Position numbers and translations under genes: made by a program
Notes under the pieces: generated by a model
Seen by the model: the letters and a program-made list of their open reading frames with translations, nothing else
Databases searched by the model: none
What the model was told of the DNA's origin: nothing
Origin: Gracilimonas sp965227785
Lineage (GTDB): Bacteria > Bacteroidota > Rhodothermia > Balneolales > Balneolaceae
DNA length: 64,000 nt
Direction: 5' to 3'
NCBI RefSeq assembly: GCF_965227785.1
Contig: NZ_OZ245785.1
Coordinates: 620,001 to 684,000, forward strand
Shown: positions 55,690 through 64,000 of the stretch, piece by piece
Numbering within the stretch: position 1 is the first letter of the stretch
Layout of the letters: the number at the start of each line of letters is the position of its first letter

Positions 55690-57048
55690 TTACTCTCCGT
55701 TAAATTCGTGAATAGTGCCGTTCGAAATGCTTTGCAGCACTTTAGCTTTATCTTCTGACATGGGTTTATCAAAAACCGAGAAACTGGCATTTTTCCCTTT
55801 AGCCAAACTTCCCAGCGTGTTGTTTAAACCCAGGATGGAAGCCGTATTTGTAGTCATCAGTTTTATGACATCAGTCTCAGATAGCCCGCCTTCATCCATC
55901 AATATGTCCAGTTTTTTGGAAAGATCTTTCAGCTCGAGTCCGGCAGATGCATAACCAACAGAAACACCGGCATCCATCAGTTTCTTGATGTTCGTGACTT
56001 CAGCTTTCCATGCAGCCAGTCGCTTATCACGATACTGCTGTTCTTCTTCCGAAATTTCCTCTTTCTCTTCTGCTTGATCAGAGTCTTCCTCTTCTTCTGA
56101 TTTTTCTTCAGCTTTCTTCATCTTGGAGTACCAATCAGGCGCGTCCGTAAAGTCTATACCGGCAAGTACCGGGATTTTTCTACGCTTCAATTCATCCGCT
56201 TTTGCATAGGCTTCTTTTCCGGATACGATAACGGCATTAAAACCGAACTCATCCTGTAATTTGAACAATCGCTCCATATGCTCTTTTGAATCTACTTCGA
56301 AATAAAGCGGTGTTGCTTTATTTACCAATGGGAACAGAGCTTCCAGTACTTTATCCCGGTTTGGAGCCGGCATTTCAGGATTCTGAGAGTAGTACTTGAT
56401 GTGTTGCTGTAGAGCCGTAGCATCAAACATAAGCTGTCTGAATTGAGCCATCACTCCCATCATCGTTGATGGATATGCTCCGTTACCCCATCCCCCTGGA
56501 GCTTCATCAAAAGAACCGGCCAGTGCCATGCTTTCCTTCAATAAACCAACATTATCAGATGCTGGTGCCAGATAAAAGACCTCTACCTGCCCGGGCAGCA
56601 TGTAGCCGTTTGGATAGAGACCAGCTGCCGTAAAACCGGCTTTCATTCCTGCTTCAAAAGCTTTGTCGTCTTTTAATAAATTACTTGGCTTCCTTTCGGG
56701 CTGAATACCTGCACGGTCATAGGGTGGGTCTCCGGGATTGTCCAATGATTCCAAATTTCGTGGAAGATCCGGACTGCCCCAGATTGAAAATCCATCAATA
56801 AACCCGGGATAAACATGGAGACTGTCTCCTCCGTCTATCTCAAAAGCATCAAAAGGAATGTTTACGTTTGTTCCAACGGCTTCAATAACTCCAGCCCGCC
56901 AAACAATAGTGGCTGACTCTGTTACAGATCCATCGGCATTATGAATAGTAATGTTTTTTAGCGCGTGCGCGGGTGAAGTCTGAGCAAATACTGCCTGCAG
57001 ACTTGTACCCAAAAACAAAAACGCCAATAAAAGAATGTGTTTTCTCAT
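55690..57048 (-). CDS. Exported amidohydrolase-fold protein lacking the metal histidines (first of three)
   Basis: A 452-residue protein with Sec signal (LQAVFAQ). The first-strand motif reads YPGFIDGFSIWG, so HxH is absent. Later ligand regions read LYFEVDSKEHM and AVIVSGKEAYA, with His missing. A Glu-rich insertion (about 305-340, EEKSEEEEDSDQAEEKEEIS) interrupts the barrel. The C-terminal LGLNNTLGSLAKGKNASFSVFDK is the usual amidohydrolase end. It is first in the operon. Likely a structural partner or binding protein. Confidence 0.87.
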   Translation of the reverse strand: MRKHILLLAFLFLGTSLQAVFAQTSPAHALKNITIHNADGSVTESATIVWRAGVIEAVGTNVNIPFDAFEIDGGDSLHVYPGFIDGFSIWGSPDLPRNLESLDNPGDPPYDRAGIQPERKPSNLLKDDKAFEAGMKAGFTAAGLYPNGYMLPGQVEVFYLAPASDNVGLLKESMALAGSFDEAPGGWGNGAYPSTMMGVMAQFRQLMFDATALQQHIKYYSQNPEMPAPNRDKVLEALFPLVNKATPLYFEVDSKEHMERLFKLQDEFGFNAVIVSGKEAYAKADELKRRKIPVLAGIDFTDAPDWYSKMKKAEEKSEEEEDSDQAEEKEEISEEEQQYRDKRLAAWKAEVTNIKKLMDAGVSVGYASAGLELKDLSKKLDILMDEGGLSETDVIKLMTTNTASILGLNNTLGSLAKGKNASFSVFDKPMSEDKAKVLQSISNGTIHEFNGE

Positions 57049-57146
57049 AGCACCTGTACTGATTATGGTTTTAGGTGCCGAAATAACTGAATTAATTAGG
57101 TATTAAAAAAGGCAAGCCGATCTAAATTTTGTAAATATTATACCCA

Positions 57147-57683
57147 TTAATTCATCTCGTCTGTATAGGCGGCAGAAGAGCTGATTATTTGCCAATAGCC
57201 GGACTTCCCGGAAAATGCTGACTCCATAAGTTGATCAAAATCCGATTTGGTAATCGTTACTCTGGCATACCCTCTGTATTTGCCTTCATCAGAACGGGAA
57301 ACTCCATTCGAAAGGCTTGCAGCTTCCTGCACTTGATTGTGAGCGTTACGTAAGGTGAGAATGAAGTCAGAATTTGATACAGTTGTATTTCCCTGCTCTT
57401 CCAATGCAGCCCTCACTTCTTCCATTTTGTAAGCTAAGGCACTTTCAAGGTTTGCACGTGCCTGAAGTTCTGCGTTAGCAATCGCCACAACAGAGTCAGC
57501 AGAAATTGCAGTTGCAAAACCGTGAAAGGAAGTAGAATCAGCATCAAAATCTGCGGTACTGTACCAGGTTGGGTACATGGATAACGAAGATGTGGAAACA
57601 GAGGCTTTTTCTGAGGAAGAACAGGCTGCAAAGCCGATTAAAAGAGCCGACAAAAATACAGGTACCTTTAAAAAATGGGTCAT
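57147..57683 (-). CDS. LPP20-family lipoprotein
   Basis: A 178-residue lipoprotein with lipobox FAAC (Cys21). The mature part resembles LPP20: PTWYSTADFDADSTSFHGFATAIS, then a helix AIANAELQARANLESALA and the strand YRGYARVTITKSDFDQL. Members are outer-membrane lipoproteins of unknown function. Its ATG directly follows the TAA of htrA, so the two are translationally coupled. Confidence 0.8.
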   Translation of the reverse strand: MTHFLKVPVFLSALLIGFAACSSSEKASVSTSSLSMYPTWYSTADFDADSTSFHGFATAISADSVVAIANAELQARANLESALAYKMEEVRAALEEQGNTTVSNSDFILTLRNAHNQVQEAASLSNGVSRSDEGKYRGYARVTITKSDFDQLMESAFSGKSGYWQIISSSAAYTDEMN

Positions 57684-59231
57684 TTAATTTCTTTTTAACT
57701 CGATGAAACCGCGGGCATCTTCTTCGTTTATGACCTCCAATGTCACCGATCCTTTTTCGTTTAAATATCGGCGCATAAGTTCTTCTAAACTGGAGAGATC
57801 TTCAACCTTTTCTTCTTCTATTTTTATGATCTGTTGATCTTGCCGCAGTCCCCTGTTCCAGGCTTCGGAATATTTGTAAACCTGATCAACAATTAAATCA
57901 AACTTTTGAGCATCTTCGGCTTTAGCAAGTGCCATCACACGAAAGCCTAAATCAAATTCCTGGCACATCACACCTTCATTATTTCCTTCAGGAATTTCAC
58001 GGGGATCAATTGGGATTTCATTAGAGGATATTTCCGGGATGGATTCGGACTCCAGTAGCTTCAGCTTCACTTCCTTTTCCAGCTCTGTTCCGTTCCGAAG
58101 TATATTCAGCTTTACTACTTCTCCGGGACTCATAACTGCTACTTGCTGCTGAAGCTGATTGGCTTCATATACCTCTTTTCCGTTTACACTTAGTACCACA
58201 TCACCCGGAATTATGCCGGCCTGAGATGCAGCACCGTCTTGTGAAGTACTTAAGATTTCAACTCCCCTGACCGTTTCCATTCCTTTTTCAATAGCCCGGT
58301 CATAATCTACGCCGGCAATTGATACGCCCAGCAGAGCACGCCGAACTTCTCCGTATTCAATCAGGTCCTTGGCTACTTTAATAGCCAGGTTACTTGGAAC
58401 AGCAAAACCATAGCCCTGGTAAGCTCCGGTTTGAGAAGCGATAGCTGTGTTGATACCAATCAATTGTCCGCTTGTATTCACCAATGCCCCGCCACTGTTT
58501 CCTTTATTTATAGCGGCATCGGTTTGAATAAAGCTTTCGATTCTCATTCGATCATCTATAATCTGAACATCCCGGCTGAGTGCACTGACAATACCGGCCG
58601 TTACCGTTGATCTTAACCTAAACGGGTTCCCAATGGCCAGAACCCATTCCCCAACATCCAGCGTTTCGGAATCTCCAATGGTTACTTTGGGCAAATTCTC
58701 GCCATTTATTTTAATTACTGCTAAATCCGTACTCGCATCTATACCTACTACCTTTGCAGGATATTCACGTTTATCATTAAGTACTACCCTCAATCCTTTC
58801 TCTACCGCGCCTTCAATTACATGATAATTAGTAATAATGTATCCATCAGTGGTAATCAAAACTCCCGAACCAACTGTGCGGGCTCGTCGGGGCATCAAGC
58901 GATCCCAAATACTTTCACCGTCATCTTCCTCTCCATCAAATTCATGGCTTTCATCTTGTGGGATTGCTTCATCTACAGGCACAATGGCTTCAATATATAC
59001 CACGGTAGGTGTAACTTCTTCAGCTATCTTTTTAAACAAAAACCGTGCGTCAGCTCCTTCCAGTTCTTTGTCTGTTATGAAAGGTTCGTTGCTTTGGGTG
59101 ATTTCAGTAGTCCTTACTTCTGCCAGAGGTGCCAATTCCTCGTTGATGGTGTAAAGTGCAATCAGCGTGCCGGCCGTAATGCCGATCATTATTAATAATA
59201 TTGCTGTGAGAATTAAGTCTTTACGTTTCAT
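57684..59231 (-). CDS. HtrA/Deg-family trypsin-like serine protease with two PDZ-like domains
   Basis: Envelope quality-control protease, 515 residues. One N-terminal membrane helix (ILTAILLIMIGITAGTLIALY) anchors it. The trypsin fold has the triad H137 (TNYHVIEG), D169 (DASTDLAVI) and S246 (NKGNSGGAL). An acidic loop (about 92-107) precedes the core. PDZ1 is at about 310-400 (VRGVEILSTSQDGAASQAGI, GDVVLSVNGKEV). A second PDZ-like region is at about 425-510 (VYKYSEAWNRGLRQDQQIIKI). It lies 8 bases from recO and is followed by the coupled LPP20 lipoprotein gene. Confidence 0.94.
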   Translation of the reverse strand: MKRKDLILTAILLIMIGITAGTLIALYTINEELAPLAEVRTTEITQSNEPFITDKELEGADARFLFKKIAEEVTPTVVYIEAIVPVDEAIPQDESHEFDGEEDDGESIWDRLMPRRARTVGSGVLITTDGYIITNYHVIEGAVEKGLRVVLNDKREYPAKVVGIDASTDLAVIKINGENLPKVTIGDSETLDVGEWVLAIGNPFRLRSTVTAGIVSALSRDVQIIDDRMRIESFIQTDAAINKGNSGGALVNTSGQLIGINTAIASQTGAYQGYGFAVPSNLAIKVAKDLIEYGEVRRALLGVSIAGVDYDRAIEKGMETVRGVEILSTSQDGAASQAGIIPGDVVLSVNGKEVYEANQLQQQVAVMSPGEVVKLNILRNGTELEKEVKLKLLESESIPEISSNEIPIDPREIPEGNNEGVMCQEFDLGFRVMALAKAEDAQKFDLIVDQVYKYSEAWNRGLRQDQQIIKIEEEKVEDLSSLEELMRRYLNEKGSVTLEVINEEDARGFIELKRN

Positions 59232-59239
59232 AGTATCAC

Positions 59240-59968
59240 CTATAGCATCTGTTCAAAAATGGAATCCGACCTTCGTTCCTGATAACCTTCAATATGGTAT
59301 TTAAAATAAACATCTAAATGGTGAACAAGTTGCCTTAGCTCTCCATTCTCTAATCCCACTTTAAAAATATTCTTACTTTTCGTGGACATTCCTAAAATTA
59401 AAAACCGCGTTTGGGCAGCTGTTAGTTTATAAGACAATTCTTCTTCCGACTGTTCCGAAATTTTTCCGCTCGACACATTCAAGTAAGCTTGATCAGGGAT
59501 CTCGGTCAACCCACTGATTAAACCAATCCCTGAAATTTCAGCCAAACGGAGCTGAACGTACGCAAACACAGATGGATAAGTTTCCTCGGAATCGCCCAAC
59601 CATTCAATAAAATTTCTACTAAACTCAAATACCGGTTTATTAACCTCATTTTCGTGAACTAATTGTGATACAATTTCGAGCGTTGAATATAAAATAGCCG
59701 CTTTCTCAAAATCTTTGCGAAACCGATCGGTTGAATACTGAACTGAGGCTTCGGTTAGTGTTTGCACGCCCCGGTTAGGCTTGTAGTAGTAAACCACATC
59801 TAATATCACCCCTATCTCCAAAATGCCTGCAAGTTTACTTTTCGGCTTCTTAGCTCCTTTAGCTATCAGGGCAATCTTACCGTGCTCTGCAGAAAGTACC
59901 GTAAGAATCTTGCTCGACTCCTGGTAATCGATAACCCGTAAAATAATGACCTGGGTGTGTGAAATCAT
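59240..59968 (-). CDS. recO: DNA repair protein RecO
   Basis: Recombination mediator that loads RecA onto SSB-coated DNA. The N-terminal OB fold is VIILRVIDYQESSKILTVLS then HGKIALIAKGAKKPKSKLAG. The helical C-terminal domain has no obvious zinc Cys cluster, as in some Bacteroidota. Length is 242 residues, normal. It is the first gene of a run recO-htrA-LPP20. Confidence 0.92.
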   Translation of the reverse strand: MISHTQVIILRVIDYQESSKILTVLSAEHGKIALIAKGAKKPKSKLAGILEIGVILDVVYYYKPNRGVQTLTEASVQYSTDRFRKDFEKAAILYSTLEIVSQLVHENEVNKPVFEFSRNFIEWLGDSEETYPSVFAYVQLRLAEISGIGLISGLTEIPDQAYLNVSSGKISEQSEEELSYKLTAAQTRFLILGMSTKSKNIFKVGLENGELRQLVHHLDVYFKYHIEGYQERRSDSIFEQML

Positions 59969-60019
59969 GAGATCTGACTTGTCGCTATGCTAATATGTAC
60001 ATTTATAGTGAATCCCTAA

Positions 60020-60580
60020 TCATTTCAGTGGTTCTATAAATTCCACTTTGAATTTGAAATAGATATCGAGTTTTTCTTCCAGTTCCCGGAAAATCTCATA
60101 CACTTCATCTAACTCTTCCTTGTCTGACTTAACCAATCTGATATATCCATTTTCTGTCATAATATCGAAGGTAAACCACTCCTTATTCTCCATGCCCTTG
60201 CTAAACAGAGCTTTCCCGGTCTCATGATTGGAAAGTAAAAATTCTTCCACCTCTCCAAAGCTGATGGTGCGCAACCTGAACCTGAAATAACTGAAAAATT
60301 TATAATACTTGGTGATGGTATACTCATCGGTGTTAAACTCGAACTCATACCGGGAAAAAATTTTCTGGAGCACAGCTACCGCAAAAATCAGGAAGAACAA
60401 TGCAAACACAAAGCCTAATAAAAAACTTGAAAAGAATAGCAGAAAGTCGATCAAAGTAAAACTGGCTTCTACTCCCAGAAAAATCAGGTTATACTCTTTA
60501 GTTAGCTCGTAATTCAAAAAATAGTTTATTGGGTTGAGTTCTTTCTCTTTGATAATATCATCTGCTTGAACTGATTGCAA
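60020..60580 (-). CDS. Membrane protein of unknown function
   Basis: Not recognised. It has 186 residues, with a hairpin of two membrane helices at about 40-72 (very Phe/Leu-rich). A soluble domain of alternating strands and a final helix follows (FNTDEYTITKYYKFFSYF; WFTFDIMTENGYIRLVKSDKEE). The pattern is compatible with a bacterial PH-like domain behind a helical hairpin. The start is TTG at 60580, with no nearby ATG. It is divergent from the SatD-like gene. Confidence 0.7.
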   Translation of the reverse strand: MQSVQADDIIKEKELNPINYFLNYELTKEYNLIFLGVEASFTLIDFLLFFSSFLLGFVFALFFLIFAVAVLQKIFSRYEFEFNTDEYTITKYYKFFSYFRFRLRTISFGEVEEFLLSNHETGKALFSKGMENKEWFTFDIMTENGYIRLVKSDKEELDEVYEIFRELEEKLDIYFKFKVEFIEPLK

Positions 60581-60616
60581 CAGTGGGCTTTCTGATAGTT
60601 CGCATGACTAATTTAA

Positions 60617-60655
60617 CTCAATTAGGTTATATTTGCTATTTATAACTTAATTAAG
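60617..60655 (+). promoter_or_regulatory. Dyad overlapping a -7-like box before the SatD-like gene
   Basis: Arms CTCAATTAGGTTATA (60617-60631) and TATAACTTAATTAAG (60641-60655) are inverted repeats matching at 13 of 15 positions, with a 9-base spacer. A TATATTTG (60628-60635), a full TAnnTTTG match, overlaps the dyad, but no TTG is found 19-20 bases before it. This is a candidate operator for the downstream HTH protein. Confidence 0.45.
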
Positions 60656-60686
60656 TAATGTTTAGTAAATTAATTCTTGGAATGAT

Positions 60687-61319
60687 ATGATTGCAGTTCT
60701 AACGGGAGATATTGTTTATTCAACTTCAGCCGAAAGCTCAGAAACCTGGCTTCCGGATCTGAAAGAGATTTTTTCGCGGATTGAAGATCGTTTTGAATTA
60801 AGCGGAAAAGGTGCTGAAATGCATCGTGGAGATGGTTTTCAACTTGGTCTCCCCGATCCAACTCAAGCATTACGAGTTGCCTTAATTATTAGAGCCGGAC
60901 TTATCAAATCCACCAAAACCGATCACAAAATGGATACTCGCATTGCCATCGGAATCGGGGAATATGCTTATCTGGAAAACAGTGTGAATGAGTCATTCGG
61001 GGATGCTTTTACTCGCTCCGGTCATGCCCTTGATGAATTGAAAAACACGGATGACCGTCTTGCATTATCATCCGACAATCCTGACTTTGACGATGAAATG
61101 AGTGTAAGCTTGGCCTTTGCTGATGTTTTTATCAAGAGTTGGTCACAAGCCGATGCTGAGATTGCCTGGTATATTTGGATGGAAAATTTGAACCAATCTG
61201 AAATCGCCAAAGAACTGAATATTTCTCAGCCTGCAGTATCTAAACGAAAAAAAAGAGCTCATATCGATGAATTTGAGCTCTTGCTGAACCGGTTTGAAAC
61301 CAAAACCAAATACATGTAA
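60687..61319 (+). CDS. SatD-like protein with cyclase-like N-terminus and C-terminal helix-turn-helix
   Basis: A 210-residue cytoplasmic protein of the SatD-like family (N-terminus MIAVLTGDIVYSTS). The first 125 residues follow the order of a class III nucleotidyl cyclase: D8 in TGDIVYS, D49 in HRGDGFQLG, TRIAIGIGE (84-92), then GDAFTRSGHALDELK (105-119). The Asn/Arg of the cyclase transition-state site are not conserved (T109, H113). The C-terminus (about 165-205) is a helix-turn-helix: NLNQSEIAKELNISQPAVSKRKK. The next gene encodes a DUF3307 membrane protein 2 bases away, a pairing I believe is common in Bacteroidota. Activity is unproven. Confidence 0.7.
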   Translation: MIAVLTGDIVYSTSAESSETWLPDLKEIFSRIEDRFELSGKGAEMHRGDGFQLGLPDPTQALRVALIIRAGLIKSTKTDHKMDTRIAIGIGEYAYLENSVNESFGDAFTRSGHALDELKNTDDRLALSSDNPDFDDEMSVSLAFADVFIKSWSQADAEIAWYIWMENLNQSEIAKELNISQPAVSKRKKRAHIDEFELLLNRFETKTKYM

Positions 61320-61321
61320 CT

Positions 61322-62041
61322 ATGGACGATTTATTTTTAATGCTGGTTCTTGCTCATCTGCTGGGTGATTTCCTTCTTCAACCCACCCACTGGATTGAGA
61401 AGCGCCGGCAAAAGAAATGGAAAGCAGGTCCTTTGTACCTTCACGGCTTTGTTCATATAGCCCTTGCTTTCGGTGCTTTATGGGTGGGCGGATTTTCAAG
61501 TTTTTGGTTTCTTGCCCTTATGATTGGTGGAACCCATATCCTTATTGATCCCATCAAAGCCTTTGCTAAGAAGAAGCGCCTTTCTTTTTTCCTTGATCAG
61601 ATGATTCACTTGTTGGTCACCGCCCTTTCCATGCTCATTATTAGTGATTTTAACTTTCCGGAGATATCTCTGAGTAGCATCGTGTGGAAAGTGATTGTTG
61701 CTTTTGTATTTGTGACAAAACCCGCCTCCATACTCATTGACCAGCTTTTACCGGAAGACTGGGGCCCACAACCAAGTGCCAAAGAGATTAAGGCTCAGCA
61801 AGACGACAATGGGCTTGAAAATGCCGGAGAATATATCGGCATTCTGGAAAGACTGTTGATTCTGGGCTTCATTCTCACCAACAACTGGAGCGGAATTGGA
61901 TTTTTGCTGGCAGCTAAATCCGTTTTCAGATTCAGTGACCTTCAAAAGGCCGAACAGAGAAAACAAACTGAATATATTATGATCGGGACTCTGCTCAGCT
62001 TTAGTTTGGCTATAGTGGCGGGTTGGTGGGCTTCCTTTTAG
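61322..62041 (+). CDS. DUF3307 family membrane protein
   Basis: A 239-residue polytopic membrane protein. The N-terminal half is the DUF3307 signature: LAHLLGDFLLQPTHWIEKRR, then LYLHGFVHIALAFGALW, GTHILIDPIKAFAKKKR and FFLDQMIHLLVTAL, with conserved His/Asp in or near helices. A soluble loop (about 140-170) and two C-terminal helices follow. The conserved H/D residues suggest metal or proton chemistry, but no activity is known. It is coupled to the SatD-like gene (2-base gap). It overlaps the convergent carboxylase gene by 4 bases. Confidence 0.87.
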   Translation: MDDLFLMLVLAHLLGDFLLQPTHWIEKRRQKKWKAGPLYLHGFVHIALAFGALWVGGFSSFWFLALMIGGTHILIDPIKAFAKKKRLSFFLDQMIHLLVTALSMLIISDFNFPEISLSSIVWKVIVAFVFVTKPASILIDQLLPEDWGPQPSAKEIKAQQDDNGLENAGEYIGILERLLILGFILTNNWSGIGFLLAAKSVFRFSDLQKAEQRKQTEYIMIGTLLSFSLAIVAGWWASF

Positions 62042-63669
62042 GTTTGCATAACCCCTGTTTTGAATTCTTCAATCTCAGGGTTCAAATTAGCACACTCAAT
62101 CGCTTTTGAAATCCGGTCGCGCGTATCTAATGGATTTATAATTCCATCAACCCACAATCTTGAAGCCGCATAGCGAACATCGGTTTGCTTGTCATAACGA
62201 TCGCTTATTTCTTTCATAATACGCTCCTGATCTTCCTCACTCACCTCTTGCCCTTTCTTCTTCATCGCTGCTACCTGTATTTGCATCAGGGTTTTAGATG
62301 CTGAAGCTCCGCTCATCACAGCAATATTGGCAGTTGGCCAGGCATACATGAAGCGGGGATCGTAAGCGCGTCCACACATAGCGTAATTCCCGGCTCCGTA
62401 ACTATTGCCTACTACTATCGTGATTTTTGGAACCGTGCTGTTACTCATGGCATTTACCATTTTGGCACCATCTTTAATGATGCCGCCATGTTCACTTCGC
62501 TTCCCGATCATAAATCCTGTTACATCCTGCAAAAAGATCAATGGAATTTTCTTTTGATTGCAGTTCATGATAAACCGCGCTGCCTTATCAGCGCTGTCTG
62601 AGTAAATCACACCACCAATCTGCATCTCTCCTTTCTTGGTTCGCTTAACGGTTCGCTGATTGGCAACAATTCCTACGCTCCACCCATCAATGCGTGCAAA
62701 GCCGGTGATGAGTGTTTGCCCGTATCCTTTTTTGAATTCGGTGAAGCTGTCCTCATCTACAATACAGTCCAGCACTTCATTCATATCGTATGGACTGGTT
62801 CTGGATTCAGGTATGATATCGAATACATCACTTGCGGGACGTTTTGGTTCTTTGCTTTCTTTACGATTGAAACCGGCCGTTTCAAACGGGCCGAACTTAT
62901 CCACCAAATCCCGGATGGTTGAAAGGCATTCCTCATCGTCTTCCATCTTGTAATCGGTTACGCCCGATATTTCGGTGTGAGTAGTGGCACCACCCAATGT
63001 TTCGTTATCTACATCTTCCCCGATGGCAGCTTTAACCAGGTAACTTCCGGCCAAAAATACACTACCGGTTCCATCTACGATCAATGCTTCATCACTCATA
63101 ATGGGCAGATAGGCACCACCGGCTACACAACTTCCCATGATGGCCGCAATTTGAGGTATCCCCTTTGCGGAGATAATGGCGTTGTTTCTGAACATTCGGC
63201 CAAAGTGATCTTTATCAGGAAATATTTGATCCTGCATGGGTAGATAAACCCCGGCAGAGTCAACCAGGTAAATTAGTGGGATATGATTTTCAATGGCAAT
63301 TTCCTGCGCTCTCAGATTTTTCTTGGCCGTAATGGGAAACCAGGCCCCGGCCTTTACAGTAGCATCATTTGCTACAATCATGCATTTTCGCCCGCTTACA
63401 TTCCCGATCCCGGTCACCACTCCACCGGAGGGGCAGCCACCTTGCTCTTCATACATCTCGTACCCGGCCCAGAGACCAAGTTCATAAAAGCTGGAATCAT
63501 CATCTGTGAGCTTTTCAATCCGCTCACGAGCGGTCAGTTTTCCTTTTCCATGCTCTTTCTCAATTCGCTTCGGTCCGCCGCCAAGTTTTATCTCTTGTTC
63601 AATTTCTCCAAATTCTTCAATGATTTTGTGTAACCAATGTTTGGTAGCGCTTCCGGATTCACTGCTCAT
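62038..63669 (-). CDS. Acyl-CoA carboxylase beta (carboxyltransferase) subunit, methylcrotonyl-CoA-like
   Basis: Carboxyltransferase subunit of a biotin-dependent acyl-CoA carboxylase. Length is 543 residues. The N-half crotonase-like domain has GKLTARERIEKL, GGVVTGIGNVSGRKCMIVANDATVKAGAWFP and IPQIAAIMGSCVAGGAYLP. The C-half has IPLIFLQDVTGFMIGKRSE, VPKITIVVGNSYGAGNYAMCG and WPTANIAVMSGASA. The FRNNA and SGVTDYK regions favour the methylcrotonyl- or geranyl-CoA type over propionyl-CoA. The biotin-carrying alpha subunit is not in the window. With the fused E1 at the left edge it fits leucine breakdown, though the two genes are far apart. Confidence 0.9.
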   Translation of the reverse strand: MSSESGSATKHWLHKIIEEFGEIEQEIKLGGGPKRIEKEHGKGKLTARERIEKLTDDDSSFYELGLWAGYEMYEEQGGCPSGGVVTGIGNVSGRKCMIVANDATVKAGAWFPITAKKNLRAQEIAIENHIPLIYLVDSAGVYLPMQDQIFPDKDHFGRMFRNNAIISAKGIPQIAAIMGSCVAGGAYLPIMSDEALIVDGTGSVFLAGSYLVKAAIGEDVDNETLGGATTHTEISGVTDYKMEDDEECLSTIRDLVDKFGPFETAGFNRKESKEPKRPASDVFDIIPESRTSPYDMNEVLDCIVDEDSFTEFKKGYGQTLITGFARIDGWSVGIVANQRTVKRTKKGEMQIGGVIYSDSADKAARFIMNCNQKKIPLIFLQDVTGFMIGKRSEHGGIIKDGAKMVNAMSNSTVPKITIVVGNSYGAGNYAMCGRAYDPRFMYAWPTANIAVMSGASASKTLMQIQVAAMKKKGQEVSEEDQERIMKEISDRYDKQTDVRYAASRLWVDGIINPLDTRDRISKAIECANLNPEIEEFKTGVMQT

Positions 63670-63785
63670 ATTCTGTTATCTTTTTTGTTTGTATAATGTT
63701 GATTAGAATGCTGCGTTGAAAATAGGGATTATATTCAATGTGTAAACCCCGATATTTATTTAAATCATTCAAAAAAGTGACTTTC

Positions 63786-64000
63786 ATGAGTAAGCGAATT
63801 TTAGCCATCCTCCTGCTTTTAGGTTTTTCTACCTCTTTACTTGCACAACGGGTTAATTACCGACAGCTGGTAATGCGGTCGCAGAGCCCGACTATTTTTA
63901 TTGATGATATTATCCTGCCCGGAGAAGATGGCAAAACAACCCTCGCCTTCATTTTCAGGTTTAATAATGATTTTATCCCATTCAAAAAGATCCCGCTCAA
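63786..64000 (+). CDS. Exported protein, 3' end outside window
   Basis: An open frame from the ATG at 63786 to the window edge, 71 codons. It begins with a standard Sec signal (ILAILLLLGFSTSLLAQ), and the visible mature part starts RVNYRQLVMRSQSPTIF with alternating hydrophobic and polar residues. It is divergent from the carboxylase gene. The family cannot be named from this fragment. Confidence 0.75.
   Translation, partial: MSKRILAILLLLGFSTSLLAQRVNYRQLVMRSQSPTIFIDDIILPGEDGKTTLAFIFRFNNDFIPFKKIPL

Overview
The window looks like a chromosomal segment of a Balneolota / Rhodothermota-type bacterium (Bacteroidota superphylum; Balneola or Gracilimonas relatives are the best guess). Three things point there. 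A 1903-residue exported protein ends in a type IX secretion sorting domain with the NYPNPFNPTTTIQY signature. Sensor kinases have Reg_prop/Y_Y_Y architecture and are paired with LuxR-type regulators. Several promoters have the Bacteroidota form TTG-N20-TAnnTTTG. The E1 component is an alpha-beta fusion, and most starts lack a Shine-Dalgarno sequence. Gene density is high, with many adjacent genes overlapping by a few bases. No rRNA, tRNA, CRISPR array, insertion sequence or prophage was recognised.

Layout. 1-9.7 kb: the 3' part of a 2-oxoacid dehydrogenase E1 gene, a small PycTM-like membrane protein, a CDF metal transporter, a GH84 lipoprotein, an ECF sigma factor with a small putative anti-sigma protein, holA, and two bactofilins. 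9.7-22.7 kb, minus strand: the core information-processing block. rimP-nusA-infB-rbfA-truB-ribF is led by a good promoter; an exported DinB-like gene follows, then rpsO with its own promoter, pnp, an M16 peptidase and asnS. 22.8-28.5 kb: a DUF192 lipoprotein, a muconolactone-isomerase-like protein, fbp, and a DUF883-prfB-nadB-coaE operon in which prfB keeps the programmed +1 frameshift. 28.6-36.1 kb: an AtuA-family gene, a renalase-like flavoprotein, and two ABC half-exporters separated by an RNase Z gene.

36.2-52.8 kb is the signalling and surface region. Two NarL/LuxR two-component modules flank the giant Asp-rich surface protein. One has one kinase, one regulator and an exported leader protein; the other has two kinases and one regulator. 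52.9-57.1 kb: three tandem exported amidohydrolase-like proteins, of which only the middle one keeps the metal-binding histidines. 57.1-64 kb: an LPP20-type lipoprotein, an HtrA protease, recO, a membrane protein, a divergent SatD-like/DUF3307 pair with a dyad in its promoter region, an acyl-CoA carboxylase beta subunit, and the start of an exported protein.

Most of the window is ordinary housekeeping. The points most worth a second look are: the SatD-like protein, which carries class III cyclase-like Asp motifs plus a helix-turn-helix next to a 15-bp dyad; the orphan PycTM-like protein; the one-active/two-degenerate amidohydrolase trio; the asymmetric ABC exporter pair around an RNase Z with an altered metal motif and a basic tail; and a two-copy 65-bp REP-like element.
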